In this document: positions 27,159 to 35,042 of the stretch, piece after piece | How the letters are laid out: each line of letters starts with the position of its first letter | How positions within the stretch are numbered: the stretch's first letter is position 1 | Source: Candidatus Thiodiazotropha sp. 'RUGA' | Lineage (GTDB): Bacteria > Pseudomonadota > Gammaproteobacteria > Chromatiales > Chromatiaceae | NCBI GenBank assembly: GCA_016842065.1 | Contig: JAEPDS010000004.1 | Span: 1 to 35,881, forward strand | Direction: 5' to 3' | Length of the DNA: 35,881 nucleotides | Program-made: the position numbers and the translations under genes | The notes under the pieces: model-generated | What the model saw: only the letters and a program-made list of their open reading frames with translations | Told to the model about the DNA's origin: nothing | Database searches by the model: none

Positions 27159-27278
27159 TGTCGTCAATCAAGGACGTGTTACAGGACAAGCCACAACGGA
27201 TGGTAGATGGACGAGGAGCTTTGCCAACCAAGCCGATGACAACCAAGCCCAACTGCATGGATTGCGGTTGGGCTTTTT
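27159..27278 (+). ncRNA. RsmX/Y/Z-like (CsrB-type) small RNA, copy B
   Basis: About 120 nt. The outer stem pairs GTCGTC (27160-27165) with GATGAC (27235-27240), including one G-U pair where copies C and D have G-C and copy A has A-U. GGA motifs occur at 27172, 27184, 27198, 27209, 27215 and, in the terminator loop, 27259; most are ANGGA. The conserved block GCTTTGCCAACCAAGC precedes the closing stem. The extended -10 is TG-T-CATCAT (27145-27153). It probably sequesters CsrA/RsmA, based on size, GGA density, stem architecture and GacA-type upstream boxes. Confidence 0.85.
27245..27278 (+). terminator. Intrinsic terminator of sRNA copy B
   Basis: AAGCCCAACTGCA pairs with TGCGGTTGGGCTT (one T-G pair) around a TGGAT loop, followed by a run of five T. 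The loop presents ATGGAT, a good CsrA-type site. Confidence 0.92.
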
Positions 27279-27364
27279 CATTTCCCCTACCCCATCCCCA
27301 GAAAAACGAGCCGGATCACTGCAACAGACAGCAGCATCTGGCTGCCCCGACCTGCCCTTTTTGA

Positions 27365-27404
27365 TGTAAGAATTTTCTTACAGCCATTAGAGAAAAATCT
27401 CACA
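27365..27404 (+). promoter_or_regulatory. Tandem GacA/UvrY-type boxes of sRNA copy C
   Basis: Box 1, TGTAAGAATTTTCTTACA (27365-27382), is a perfect match to the Pseudomonas GacA upstream activating sequence TGTAAG-N6-CTTACA. Box 2 is TTAGAG-AAAAAT-CTCACA (27387-27404). The centres are 22 bp apart; box 1 is centred 86.5 bp before the RNA stem. Confidence 0.9.
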
Positions 27405-27458
27405 CATAAAATGTGAATATTGCCAAGTTTGCTGTAAAAAACTGTGTCAAAATTCAGT

Positions 27459-27578
27459 TGTCGTCATCAAGGACGTCTCTAAAGGGAAAACTTCGTAAAG
27501 GATTTTGCAGGGAAGGGAAGCTTAGCCAACCAAGCCGACGACTATAAGCCCAACTGCATGGATCGCAGTTGGGCTTTT
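27459..27578 (+). ncRNA. RsmX/Y/Z-like (CsrB-type) small RNA, copy C
   Basis: About 120 nt. The outer stem GTCGTC (27460-27465) pairs perfectly with GACGAC (27537-27542). Six GGA motifs occur, at 27471, 27485, 27500, 27511, 27516 and, in the terminator loop, 27560; all are ANGGA, the CsrA core. The conserved block GCTTAGCCAACCAAGC (27520-27535) can form a small GCTT/AAGC hairpin. The extended -10 is TG-T-CAAAAT (27445-27453). This copy has the perfect GacA box and the most binding motifs, so it is a strong candidate for an active CsrA/RsmA sponge. It has no open reading frame of note. Confidence 0.9.
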
Positions 27579-27585
27579 ATCTTTT
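27546..27585 (+). terminator. Intrinsic terminator of sRNA copy C
   Basis: A perfect 12-bp stem (AAGCCCAACTGC with GCAGTTGGGCTT) closes an ATGGATC loop, followed by TT-ATC-TTTTT. The loop holds an ANGGA motif. Confidence 0.93.
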
Positions 27586-27589
27586 TAGA

Positions 27590-27810
27590 CCTAAGAAGTC
27601 CTCTCTGCAACGATGGATCGCCATGTTCAGACACGCCATCCATGGTCTGTGCAGAAATTCGCAAACCAAAAAAACTCTCTCAGCAGGCATTTGGAAACCT
27701 TCAGCAACCGCTGAGAAATTCTGAAATCTGCCTACTCTTCGCAATAATGTCTGAAATTGGTCAATTTCCTCAAATTTGACACAATTATTAACCTTAAAAT
27801 TCAATAAGTT
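27590..27810. other. Spacer between sRNA copies C and D, nothing recognised
   Basis: About 220 bp with no supported coding frame, repeat or RNA. It is longer than the A-B and B-C spacers. Confidence 0.5.
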
Positions 27811-27814
27811 AGAA

Positions 27815-27854
27815 TGTAGGAAAAATCTTACAACTAATTACGAAAATTCTCACA
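27815..27854 (+). promoter_or_regulatory. Tandem GacA/UvrY-type boxes of sRNA copy D
   Basis: Box 1 is TGTAGG-AAAAAT-CTTACA (27815-27832). Box 2 is ATTACG-AAAATT-CTCACA (27837-27854). The centres are 22 bp apart; box 1 is centred 86.5 bp before the RNA stem. A third, weak half site (CCCACA, 27872-27877) continues at a similar phase. Confidence 0.85.
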
Positions 27855-27908
27855 TGAACATGGTGCGAATTCCCACAGTAAATGTGAACTTTTATGTCAC
27901 AATTTAAT

Positions 27909-28028
27909 TGTCGTCATCAAGGACGTTACTTCAGGGATATGTAGCAAAGGATTGCACAGGGAAGAAATGCTTAGCCAACCAAGCCGACGACTGTAAGCCC
28001 AACCGCAAGGATTGCGGTTGGGCTTTTT
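27909..28028 (+). ncRNA. RsmX/Y/Z-like (CsrB-type) small RNA, copy D
   Basis: About 120 nt. The outer stem GTCGTC (27910-27915) pairs with GACGAC (27986-27991). Five GGA motifs occur, at 27921, 27935, 27949, 27960 and, in the terminator loop, 28009; all are ANGGA. One AGGGA (27958-27962) would sit in the loop of a small GCA/TGC hairpin. The conserved GCTTAGCCAACCAAGC block is the same as in copy C. The extended -10 is TG-T-CACAAT (27895-27903). The array ends here, 73 bp before the convergent typA stop. The function is inferred as CsrA/RsmA sequestration. Confidence 0.9.
27995..28028 (+). terminator. Intrinsic terminator of sRNA copy D
   Basis: AAGCCCAACCGC pairs with GCGGTTGGGCTT over 12 bp (13 with the A-T closing pair) around AGGAT, followed by five T. 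It is directional: the opposite strand lacks a T tract. Confidence 0.93.
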
Positions 28029-28101
28029 CTTTTCAGCTCGGACAGGAGCTCCATGAGAGGGTGACCTCGCACAGTGGAGCTGCGATGAGAAATCCTCAGG
28101 A

Positions 28102-29913
28102 CTACTCCCTGGAGGCCCGTTTCCGCTCATGCTCCTTGAGGTATTTCTTACGAATACGAACCTCCTGGGGCGTGACTTCCACCAGTTCATCCTCCTCGAT
28201 AAATTCCAGCGCCTGCTCCAGGCTGTAATTCAGTGGCGGAGTCAGAATGATGGCGTCATCCTTGCCGGCTGCACGAATGTTGGTCAGCTGCTTACCTTTC
28301 AGAGGATTGACCACCAGATCATTATCTCTGGCGTGAATCCCCACAATCTGCCCCTCATAGACTTCATCACCCGGTGAGGTAAAGAGTCTGCCCCGCTCCT
28401 GCAGATTATAGAGGGCAAAACCGAGGGATTTACCCTGACTGTTGGAGATCAGCACACCGTTTTTACGTGGCGCAATACCCCCATGCTGGGCAGGACCGTA
28501 GTGGTCGAAGACATGGTAGATCAGGCCGGTGCCTGAGGTGCTGGTCATGAACTCTGTTTGAAACCCGATCAGACCGCGCGAGGGTATGATGTAGTCGAGG
28601 CGCACTCTTCCCTTACCGTCCGGTACCATATCCTTGAGTTCACCTTTGCGGTTACCCAGGGCCTCCATGATCGTTCCCTGGTCGTTCTCCTCCACATCCA
28701 CGGTCAACTGCTCATAAGGTTCGCAGATCTCACCGTCGACCTCGCGGAATATTACCTCGGGACGGGAGACGGCCAATTCGAATCCCTCCCGTCGCATACT
28801 TTCAATCAGTACCGAGAGATGCAGTTCGCCCCGTCCGGAGACTTTGAATTTCTCAGGATCGGTTCCCTCCTCGACGCGCAGTGCAACGTTGTGGATCAAC
28901 TCCCGTTCAAGTCGCTCCTTGAGCTGTCTCGAGGTCAGATACTTGCCCTCCTTACCGGCAAAGGGCGAGGTATTGACCTGAAATGTCATGGAGACGGTCG
29001 GTTCATCCACCGTCAGCGGCGGCATGCTCTCCACATGTTCAGGATCACACAGGGTATCCGAGACGTTCGGTGCCTCCATGCCACTGATCGCGATGATATC
29101 GCCGGCTGTCGCCTCATTGACTTCAAATCGCTCAAGCCCCAGATAGCCATAGACCACGCCGATCTTGGCGCGATGCTGCTCACCGTCGTACTTCACCACC
29201 ATCACCTGCTGATTGGGCTTGATACTTCCCCGGGTCACCCGACCGACCGCGATGGCTCCGACGTAACTGTTGTAATCCAGATTCGAGATCTGCATCTGGA
29301 ACGGCGCTTCGGGATCCACCTCAGGCGCAGGACAGTGGCTGACAATGGCTTCGAACAGGGTTGTCATGTCACCTTCGGTTATATCGCTTTCCAGACCGGC
29401 ATAGCCACCGACCGCGGAGGTGTAGACAATCGGAAAATCGAGCTGATCATCACTTGCGCCGAGCCGGTCGAAGAGCTCAAACACCTGATCGATTACCCAG
29501 TCCGGACGGGATCCGGGCTTATCGATCTTGTTCACCACCACAATCGGCCGAAGACCATGTTGAAAAGCTTTCTGCGTTACAAACCGGGTTTGCGGCATCG
29601 GGCCTTCCTGGGCATCCACCAGTAGCAGCACCGAATCCACCATCGAGAGCACCCGCTCCACCTCACCACCGAAATCCGCATGCCCGGGGGTGTCGACGAT
29701 ATTGATACGGTAGTCGTTCCAACGGATCGCGGTATTCTTGGAGAGGATGGTGATACCCCGCTCCCGCTCCTGGTCATTGGAATCCATCACCCGTTCGACC
29801 TTGCCGAATCGTTCGCCGAGGGTACCGGACTGTTTCAGCAACTCATCCACAAGGGTGGTCTTGCCATGATCAACGTGAGCGATTATGGCGATATTTCTAA
29901 GATTCTCGATCAT
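28102..29913 (-). CDS. typA: Ribosome-associated translational GTPase TypA/BipA
   Basis: A 603-residue GTPase of the EF-G-like family that acts on the ribosome and in ribosome assembly under stress. The G domain shows [20 protein letters not shown] (P loop), [14 protein letters not shown] (switch I), [20 protein letters not shown] (G3) and [14 protein letters not shown] (G4). Domain II follows at about 200-300, and the TypA-specific C-terminal half contains [20 protein letters not shown], then [20 protein letters not shown] and [20 protein letters not shown]. The length is typical. It is convergent with the sRNA array and divergent from the MoxR operon. No terminator of its own is obvious between its stop and sRNA copy D. 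Confidence 0.98.
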   Translation of the reverse strand: MIENLRNIAIIAHVDHGKTTLVDELLKQSGTLGERFGKVERVMDSNDQERERGITILSKNTAIRWNDYRINIVDTPGHADFGGEVERVLSMVDSVLLLVDAQEGPMPQTRFVTQKAFQHGLRPIVVVNKIDKPGSRPDWVIDQVFELFDRLGASDDQLDFPIVYTSAVGGYAGLESDITEGDMTTLFEAIVSHCPAPEVDPEAPFQMQISNLDYNSYVGAIAVGRVTRGSIKPNQQVMVVKYDGEQHRAKIGVVYGYLGLERFEVNEATAGDIIAISGMEAPNVSDTLCDPEHVESMPPLTVDEPTVSMTFQVNTSPFAGKEGKYLTSRQLKERLERELIHNVALRVEEGTDPEKFKVSGRGELHLSVLIESMRREGFELAVSRPEVIFREVDGEICEPYEQLTVDVEENDQGTIMEALGNRKGELKDMVPDGKGRVRLDYIIPSRGLIGFQTEFMTSTSGTGLIYHVFDHYGPAQHGGIAPRKNGVLISNSQGKSLGFALYNLQERGRLFTSPGDEVYEGQIVGIHARDNDLVVNPLKGKQLTNIRAAGKDDAIILTPPLNYSLEQALEFIEEDELVEVTPQEVRIRKKYLKEHERKRASRE

Positions 29914-30620
29914 CAGGGTGGTCCAGCAAACAAAAATGAGGGCGGATTATACCCATGATTATGGGATCGGTTCTCTTTATTTAATTTATTCTTAAAATAC
30001 AGAAAGTTACCTAAACATTTAAAAACAATAGAGAGAAACTATCGTCAACTTCTTTTGATTACGAAACTTTCAGATTTACCCACAGCTCCTGTGGATAACA
30101 TTGTTGATAAACGCTGAAAATTGCTGCCCAGGCCAGTAAATCCGGGACCGGACATTAAATCGTAAAAAAAATGAACAACTGCTTAACCTTCTTATAAATC
30201 AAATAATTAGATATTACACAGTGTACAAAAAAATAAATTTACAGGAGCTGCCGGTGAGCGGCTCAGACTCAACAGAGCGATTGTGAACAGATTCGATTTC
30301 AGCGCGTCAAGTTATTGACTTGGATTTCAATACCCATAATTAAATTATTGTTTTTGAATTGGTCACTCAGTGACTCAACAGGCATGAGTTAAGCCATCAA
30401 GCCCGAGCTACTCCAATCAGGCGGGATGGAAATGTGAATTAAGAGATGAGAATAATCTAATAGATTTGACTGCTTCTAGAGCTTGCACTTCAACAAAATA
30501 ATAGCCAGGATAGTCAGACACACAACAGCACAGGCAGAGATAAAGCCTGGATCGATGACTGAGTCCTCTGATACCAAAGTGCTGAATAACAACCAACACA
30601 GCCTAAAGTAGTAGAAGTTA
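29914..30620. other. AT-rich divergent intergenic region typA / moxR
   Basis: About 707 bp without a gene I can support. The typA promoter should lie at the left end and the MoxR-operon promoter at the right. It contains a small cluster of DnaA-box-like sequences (30076-30110). A short minus-strand frame overlapping the MoxR start contains a hydrophobic stretch but lacks other support. Confidence 0.5.
30076..30110. promoter_or_regulatory. Cluster of DnaA-box-like 9-mers
   Basis: Within 35 bp there is one perfect box TGTGGATAA (30090-30098) and two one-mismatch boxes, TTACCCACA (30076-30084, opposite orientation) and TGTTGATAA (30102-30110). The first two also form a CCACAG/CTGTGG inverted repeat. 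This may be a DnaA-binding regulatory site or a titration site, or it may be chance in AT-rich DNA. Confidence 0.4.
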
Positions 30621-31577
30621 ATGAACTCATCCGTCCTTGCTCCATTACGCGAGCACTTGGCTACGCGCGTCATCGGCCAGACCAGCTTTATCGATAGCAT
30701 GCTGATCTGTCTGTTGAGCGATGGTCATCTGCTTATCGAAGGCCTCCCCGGACTGGCTAAAACCACTGCGGTGAAAGCCCTGGCAGAAGCCATCGAAGGC
30801 GACTTTCACCGTATCCAGTTTACCCCTGACCTGTTGCCTGCCGACCTGATCGGTACCGATATCTATCGCCACGAAAAGGGGGAGTTCGAGTTTCGTCAGG
30901 GTCCCCTGTTCCATAACATTCTGCTTGCTGACGAGGTGAATCGGGCCCCTGCCAAGGTTCAATCCGCCCTGCTGGAAGCGATGGGTGAACATCAGATCAC
31001 CGTCGGACAGACCACCTACCAGCTGCCGCAGTTCTTCATGGTGCTGGCGACCCAGAACCCGGTCGAACAGGAGGGTACCTACCATCTGCCGGAGGCCCAA
31101 CTCGACCGTTTCCTGATGCAGGCGAATGTGGAGTACCCGGATCGCGATGAAGAGCTGCAGATTCTGGAGCTGGACAATGCCCAGCAACAGCAGAAACCGA
31201 CACCGCCTAGCAACCCACTCAGCCAAAAGGAGCTTTTCGCCATCCGTCAGGAGGTGAACAAACTCTATCTGGATCCAAAGCTGAACAGTTACATCGTCGA
31301 CCTGGTGCAGGCGAGCAGAAACCCGCAAGCCTACGACAAGGATCTGACCCGCTGGTGTCGCTTCGGCGCCTCGCCCCGCGCCAGTATCGCACTGGCCCGT
31401 TGCGCCCGTGCACGTGCCTGGCTGGACGATGAGGAGTTCGTGGCACCGCACCATATTCAGGCAGTTGCGCCGGCGATTCTCAGGCATCGTATCCTGCTCA
31501 CCTTCGAGGCCGAGGCGGAAGGTATCACCACCGATGATTTCCTATCCCGTCTGCTGGATATGGTCGCCATCCCTTAA
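30621..31577 (+). CDS. MoxR family AAA+ ATPase
   Basis: A 318-residue MoxR-type ATPase, the usual length. Walker A is LIEGLPGLAKTTAVKALAEA, Walker B is HNILLADEVNRAPAKVQSAL, followed by LLEAMGEHQITVGQTTYQLP. VLATQNPVEQEGTYHLPEAQ is the sensor region, and the C-terminal lid contains GASPRASIALARCARARAWL. MoxR ATPases work as chaperone-like partners of VWA-domain proteins, here encoded downstream. It is the first gene of a six-gene plus-strand operon; the next start is 20 bp away. Confidence 0.96.
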   Translation: MNSSVLAPLREHLATRVIGQTSFIDSMLICLLSDGHLLIEGLPGLAKTTAVKALAEAIEGDFHRIQFTPDLLPADLIGTDIYRHEKGEFEFRQGPLFHNILLADEVNRAPAKVQSALLEAMGEHQITVGQTTYQLPQFFMVLATQNPVEQEGTYHLPEAQLDRFLMQANVEYPDRDEELQILELDNAQQQQKPTPPSNPLSQKELFAIRQEVNKLYLDPKLNSYIVDLVQASRNPQAYDKDLTRWCRFGASPRASIALARCARARAWLDDEEFVAPHHIQAVAPAILRHRILLTFEAEAEGITTDDFLSRLLDMVAIP

Positions 31578-31597
31578 CGGCTGTCTCTGCAACCTCT

Positions 31598-32509
31598 ATG
31601 AGTCTTCATCCGCATATTGATGACCTGCTCGAACTGCGCCACCAGGCCCATACCCTGGGCCTGGCTTCGCACCATTTGGTGAACACCAGTTTCAGCGGAC
31701 TCTATGCCTCTGTGTTTCGCGGCACCGGCCTCGATTTCGAAGAGGTGCGGGAGTATCGGGAGGGGGATGACATCCGCAACATGGAGTGGAATGTCACCGC
31801 CCGTACCAACGTGCCGCATATGAAGATCTTCCGCGAAGAGCGGGAGCGCAGTGTGGTGCTGTGTATCGACCGGGGTCCACACATGAGTTTTGGCACCCGC
31901 GGCACCTTCAAATCGGTACAGGCGGCGAAAGCGGCGGCCCTGTTGGGCTGGGCCGCATCACGGCTGCACGATCGGGTCGGCGGCATGCTGTTCGGAGACC
32001 AGCAACAGGGCATGCAGTATTTTCAACCGACCAAGGACCGGCGCGCCTTATGGCGACTGTTGCACGCCCTCACTCACGAAGGCACCCCCAATCAACCCAA
32101 CCAGGATTGTCTGTCGGAAGCCCTGCAGCGGGCCGATAAAGGCACTTCGACCGGCTCTCTGATCTTTGTCATCGCCGACCTGAACCGGGAGGTGATGGGA
32201 TTGCAGCAGACTCTGGGACGCTTGTGTCAACACCATACCGTGGTACTGATCCCGGTGGATGACCCCGCCGACCGGGAACTGCCAGAGATGGGCCGGGTTA
32301 CCTTCGTTGGCCCGGATGGACATGCCATCGAGATCGACACCCGTGACCGGGGGGCCAGATTGCGCTATGCAGAGACCTGGCAAAAACATCGCAATGAATT
32401 AAATGCCATGGCCAACGGTCTGGGTATCACCCTGATGCCGATCACTACCAATGAAGAGATACACCTCACATTGACCCGTGGGCTGGCGAAACACTTCGGT
32501 CGGCATTGA
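31598..32509 (+). CDS. DUF58 domain protein
   Basis: A 303-residue cytoplasmic protein with the DUF58 signature FRGTGLDFEEVREYREGDDI, then RNMEWNVTARTNVPHMKIFR, followed by EERERSVVLCIDRGPHMSFG, a degenerate VWA-like strand with D-x-G in place of the metal site. The C-terminal part is a VWA-like Rossmann region (LIFVIADLNREVMGL). DUF58 proteins regularly sit between MoxR and VWA genes. Its stop overlaps the next ATG by one base. Confidence 0.93.
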   Translation: MSLHPHIDDLLELRHQAHTLGLASHHLVNTSFSGLYASVFRGTGLDFEEVREYREGDDIRNMEWNVTARTNVPHMKIFREERERSVVLCIDRGPHMSFGTRGTFKSVQAAKAAALLGWAASRLHDRVGGMLFGDQQQGMQYFQPTKDRRALWRLLHALTHEGTPNQPNQDCLSEALQRADKGTSTGSLIFVIADLNREVMGLQQTLGRLCQHHTVVLIPVDDPADRELPEMGRVTFVGPDGHAIEIDTRDRGARLRYAETWQKHRNELNAMANGLGITLMPITTNEEIHLTLTRGLAKHFGRH

Positions 32510-32988
32510 TGGATCCATTACGCGATATTCGAGGCATCGATACAGTCTCCTGGTGGCCCCTCGCCCCAGGCTGGTGGCTGCTGCTGATCGGTATTGTCCT
32601 GCTGGTGCTATTGGTCTGGTGGATCATCCGACGCCGCAGACTCTACCCGCTGGGCCGCTGGCAGCAGGATGCCCGACGCCACCTGCTCGCCCTGAAACGC
32701 CGTATCAAACGGGAACCGGCAAAACCGGTTGCCAGCGATCTCTCCGAACTGCTCAGGCGTATTGCGATCGCCCGCTGCGGTCGAAGCATGACTGCTTCAC
32801 TCACTGACGACGCCTGGCTGGCGTGGCTGCAGCGCAATGACTCAAGTGGATTCCCCTGGCAGGAGAAGGGACGGCTGCTGCTCGATCTGCCCTATGCGCC
32901 ACCCGACCACTCAGCCGACAAAGAGACGCTCGGGCAGCTGGTCGACGCGGCCATCCACTGGGTCAGTGAGGACGCCTGCCATGTTTGA
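32509..32988 (+). CDS. DUF4381 domain membrane protein
   Basis: 159 residues starting at the ATG at 32509, which overlaps the upstream stop (TGATG); the in-frame TTG before it is unlikely. It begins MDPLRDIRGIDTVSWWPLAP, then a single membrane helix (about 24-44, WWLLLIGIVLLVLLVWWIIR) and a basic cytoplasmic domain with SDLSELLRRIAIARCGRSMT. This matches the DUF4381 proteins of MoxR/VWA operons. The role is unknown, probably structural in the membrane complex. Its end overlaps the next gene by 8 bp. Confidence 0.9.
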   Translation: MDPLRDIRGIDTVSWWPLAPGWWLLLIGIVLLVLLVWWIIRRRRLYPLGRWQQDARRHLLALKRRIKREPAKPVASDLSELLRRIAIARCGRSMTASLTDDAWLAWLQRNDSSGFPWQEKGRLLLDLPYAPPDHSADKETLGQLVDAAIHWVSEDACHV

Positions 32989-34021
32989 GTTTCACTGGCC
33001 CTGGATGGCGCTGCTGCTGATATTGCCACTGCTGGTGAGGCTCTTCTGGCCGCGACCTGCCGCAGATCAGTTTGAAACGGTGGAGGGTCTGCAGGCCACC
33101 CTGCTGCACCCAAGCCTGCCCCATCTGGAAGCCGCCTTTCAGACCAAACGCCCAAAGGTGCCGCTCAGCAAACGGCTCTATCTCGGTCTGCTCTCCCTGA
33201 TCTGGTTATCTCTGGTGTTGGCCATGATGCGCCCGCAATGGCTTGAACCCTATACCGAGAACCGCACAGCAGGTTACGACCTGATGCTGCTGGTGGACGC
33301 CTCTCACTCGATGAACGCCCTGGATTTCACCCTCGACAAGAAACAGGTCAGCCGCATGCAGGTGGTCAAAGGCGTGGTCACCAAATTTATCGAAGGACGC
33401 CAGGGCGACCGGGTCGGTCTGCTGATTTTCGGCAGCCGCGCCTATGTCCTCTCCCCCCTCACCTATGACCGGAAAGCGGTCAACAGCCTGCTGCAAAATG
33501 TGGTGCCACGGATTGCCGGGGATGGCACCGCCATTGGAGACGCCCTGGGACTCGGGGTGAAAAAACTGCGCGAGCGACCGGCCGGCTCAAGGGTTCTGGT
33601 GCTGATCGCGGACGGGGAGAACACAGCCGGCACCATCCCCCCTTTACGCGCCGCTGAACTGGCCGGTCAGGAACAGATCCGTATCTACAGTATTGGTGTA
33701 GGCAGTAACAAGAAACGCATCCCCATCAAGGAGAATGGCCGCATCGTCACCCGCACCGACCTGAACTTCAACGAACAGGCGATGCGGGATATTGCGGAAG
33801 CCGGGGGTGGCGCCTACTTCCGGGCCACCGACACGGAGGCCCTGGAGAAGATCTATCAGAAGATCGATGAGCTTGAGAAGACCGAGGCGGAGTCCCGCAC
33901 CGTCTATGTCCCCCAGCCGCTCTATCACTGGCCGCTGATGGCAGCCCTGCTGCTGTTGCTGATCCTGGGAATCTACCCGGAGGGCAGACAACGCCAGCTC
34001 AAGGGAGGCGGTTATGTCTGA
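32981..34021 (+). CDS. VWA domain membrane protein (BatA-like)
   Basis: 346 residues from the ATG at 32981 (MFEFHWPWMALLLILPLLVR); the frame is open upstream but that part only shadows the preceding gene. Two N-terminal membrane helices (about 6-22 and 67-85) flank a cytoplasmic loop. A VWA domain follows at about 95-295 with an intact MIDAS: DASHS (DxSxS) in DLMLLVDASHSMNALDF, the Thr in GDGTAIGDALGLG, and the Asp in VLIADGENTAG. A C-terminal helix (about 312-330) closes it. By analogy with Bat proteins it would hold a metal-dependent adhesion domain on the periplasmic side. It overlaps the next gene by eight bases. Confidence 0.93.
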   Translation: MFEFHWPWMALLLILPLLVRLFWPRPAADQFETVEGLQATLLHPSLPHLEAAFQTKRPKVPLSKRLYLGLLSLIWLSLVLAMMRPQWLEPYTENRTAGYDLMLLVDASHSMNALDFTLDKKQVSRMQVVKGVVTKFIEGRQGDRVGLLIFGSRAYVLSPLTYDRKAVNSLLQNVVPRIAGDGTAIGDALGLGVKKLRERPAGSRVLVLIADGENTAGTIPPLRAAELAGQEQIRIYSIGVGSNKKRIPIKENGRIVTRTDLNFNEQAMRDIAEAGGGAYFRATDTEALEKIYQKIDELEKTEAESRTVYVPQPLYHWPLMAALLLLLILGIYPEGRQRQLKGGGYV

Positions 34022-35042
34022 GGGCGTATTCCATTTTGCCCGACCTGAATGGCTGTTCGCCCTGCTTGGCGTTATCCCGATTCTGGCGTGGTTGATTTTC
34101 AGTGTGGTTCGCCCCCGTCGAGGCCTGTTTCACCGCTATGCCGATGAGCATCTGCTGCCACATCTGGTGGGTATCCGTGAACTGAGTGTCAACGAACGCT
34201 GGAGCCGCTTCATCCGTTGGGCGCTGCTGTGGCTGTTTCTGATTGTGGCACTGGCAGGCCCCCGTTGGGATTTCAAAGACATCCAGGCATTCTCACCGAC
34301 CAATGATCTGGTTGTGCTGATGGATATCTCCCGCTCGATGAATGTCGCTGACACCCCACCTTCACGACTCGCCAGAGCACGCCAGGAAGTTCAGGACCTG
34401 GTGATGCTGAATGATCAGTTGCGCATCGGCATGATCGCCTTTGCCACAGTCCCCCATGTGATCTCGCCGATCACGGAAGATAGCCAGAGTATTCTGGTGG
34501 CGCTGCCTGCCGTGACCTCAGAACTGGCCAACCTGCAGGGCAGTCGCCTGGTTGCGGCCATGCAGCGGGCCGAACAGCTGTTCAGCAGCGACACCCTGCA
34601 GAACAGCCGCACCGTTCTACTCATCAGTGACGGGGATTTCGTCGAACCGGGACTGATTGAACAAGTGGAAGCCATGAAGAATCAGGGAATCACCCTGCAT
34701 ACCCTGGGTATCGGCACCGCCGGTGGTGGACCGGTCCCGGCCCGCATCGGACAGAGTGACCTGATGCGGGACAACAAAGGAAAAGTGATCGAATCGAAGC
34801 TCAATCAAGCCCTGCTGCAGCGACTTGCAGAAGCCGGTGGCGGGCAATACCTGGAGGCTGATTTTCGCGACCAGGACAGCCGTCGGATACTCGACCTCTC
34901 CGCCATTGGTGCAGGCACGCCGACCCAGACCCAGGAGAAGACAAGAATTTGGAATGAACGTTTCTACTGGTTGCTGGTGCCTCTGCTACTCCTGCTGCTG
35001 CCCTACTTTCGCGTTGTAGCAGCAGGGAAACCATCACCATGA
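34014..35042 (+). CDS. VWA domain membrane protein (BatB-like)
   Basis: 342 residues, with a strong GGGAGGCG site before the ATG. Two N-terminal membrane helices (about 13-29 and 64-82) precede a VWA domain with DISRS (DxSxS) in LVVLMDISRSMNVADT and an LLISDGDFVEPG strand. The Thr expected in the third metal loop looks replaced by Ser (LANLQGSRLVAAMQRA). A C-terminal helix is present (FYWLLVPLLLLLLPYFRVVA). It is the second VWA protein of the operon and overlaps the TPR gene through ATGA. Confidence 0.92.
   Translation: MSEGVFHFARPEWLFALLGVIPILAWLIFSVVRPRRGLFHRYADEHLLPHLVGIRELSVNERWSRFIRWALLWLFLIVALAGPRWDFKDIQAFSPTNDLVVLMDISRSMNVADTPPSRLARARQEVQDLVMLNDQLRIGMIAFATVPHVISPITEDSQSILVALPAVTSELANLQGSRLVAAMQRAEQLFSSDTLQNSRTVLLISDGDFVEPGLIEQVEAMKNQGITLHTLGIGTAGGGPVPARIGQSDLMRDNKGKVIESKLNQALLQRLAEAGGGQYLEADFRDQDSRRILDLSAIGAGTPTQTQEKTRIWNERFYWLLVPLLLLLLPYFRVVAAGKPSP

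Noticed and set aside
26868-28036. CRISPR array or riboswitch explanation for the repeated units
   Set aside because: Units are about 120 nt, separated by uneven spacers, have their own promoters and terminators, and lack short identical repeats. They do not match the c-di-GMP (GEMM) riboswitch consensus and do not sit directly upstream of a same-strand gene.
27897-28228. Short open frames across sRNA copy D (both strands)
   Set aside because: They run through the RNA stems and terminator, have no ribosome-binding site, and the translations lack protein-like features.
30076-30110. Chromosomal origin of replication
   Set aside because: DnaA-like boxes are few and no origin-associated genes are nearby, so I report only a possible DnaA site.
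30417-30700. Minus-strand small frames with a hydrophobic stretch near the MoxR start
   Set aside because: One overlaps the MoxR coding start and neither has a good start codon with a ribosome-binding site. The hydrophobic run alone is not enough.
32837-32980. Upstream extension of the BatA-like VWA frame
   Set aside because: The added residues are the shifted frame of the DUF4381 gene; the ATG at 32981 begins a typical membrane helix.
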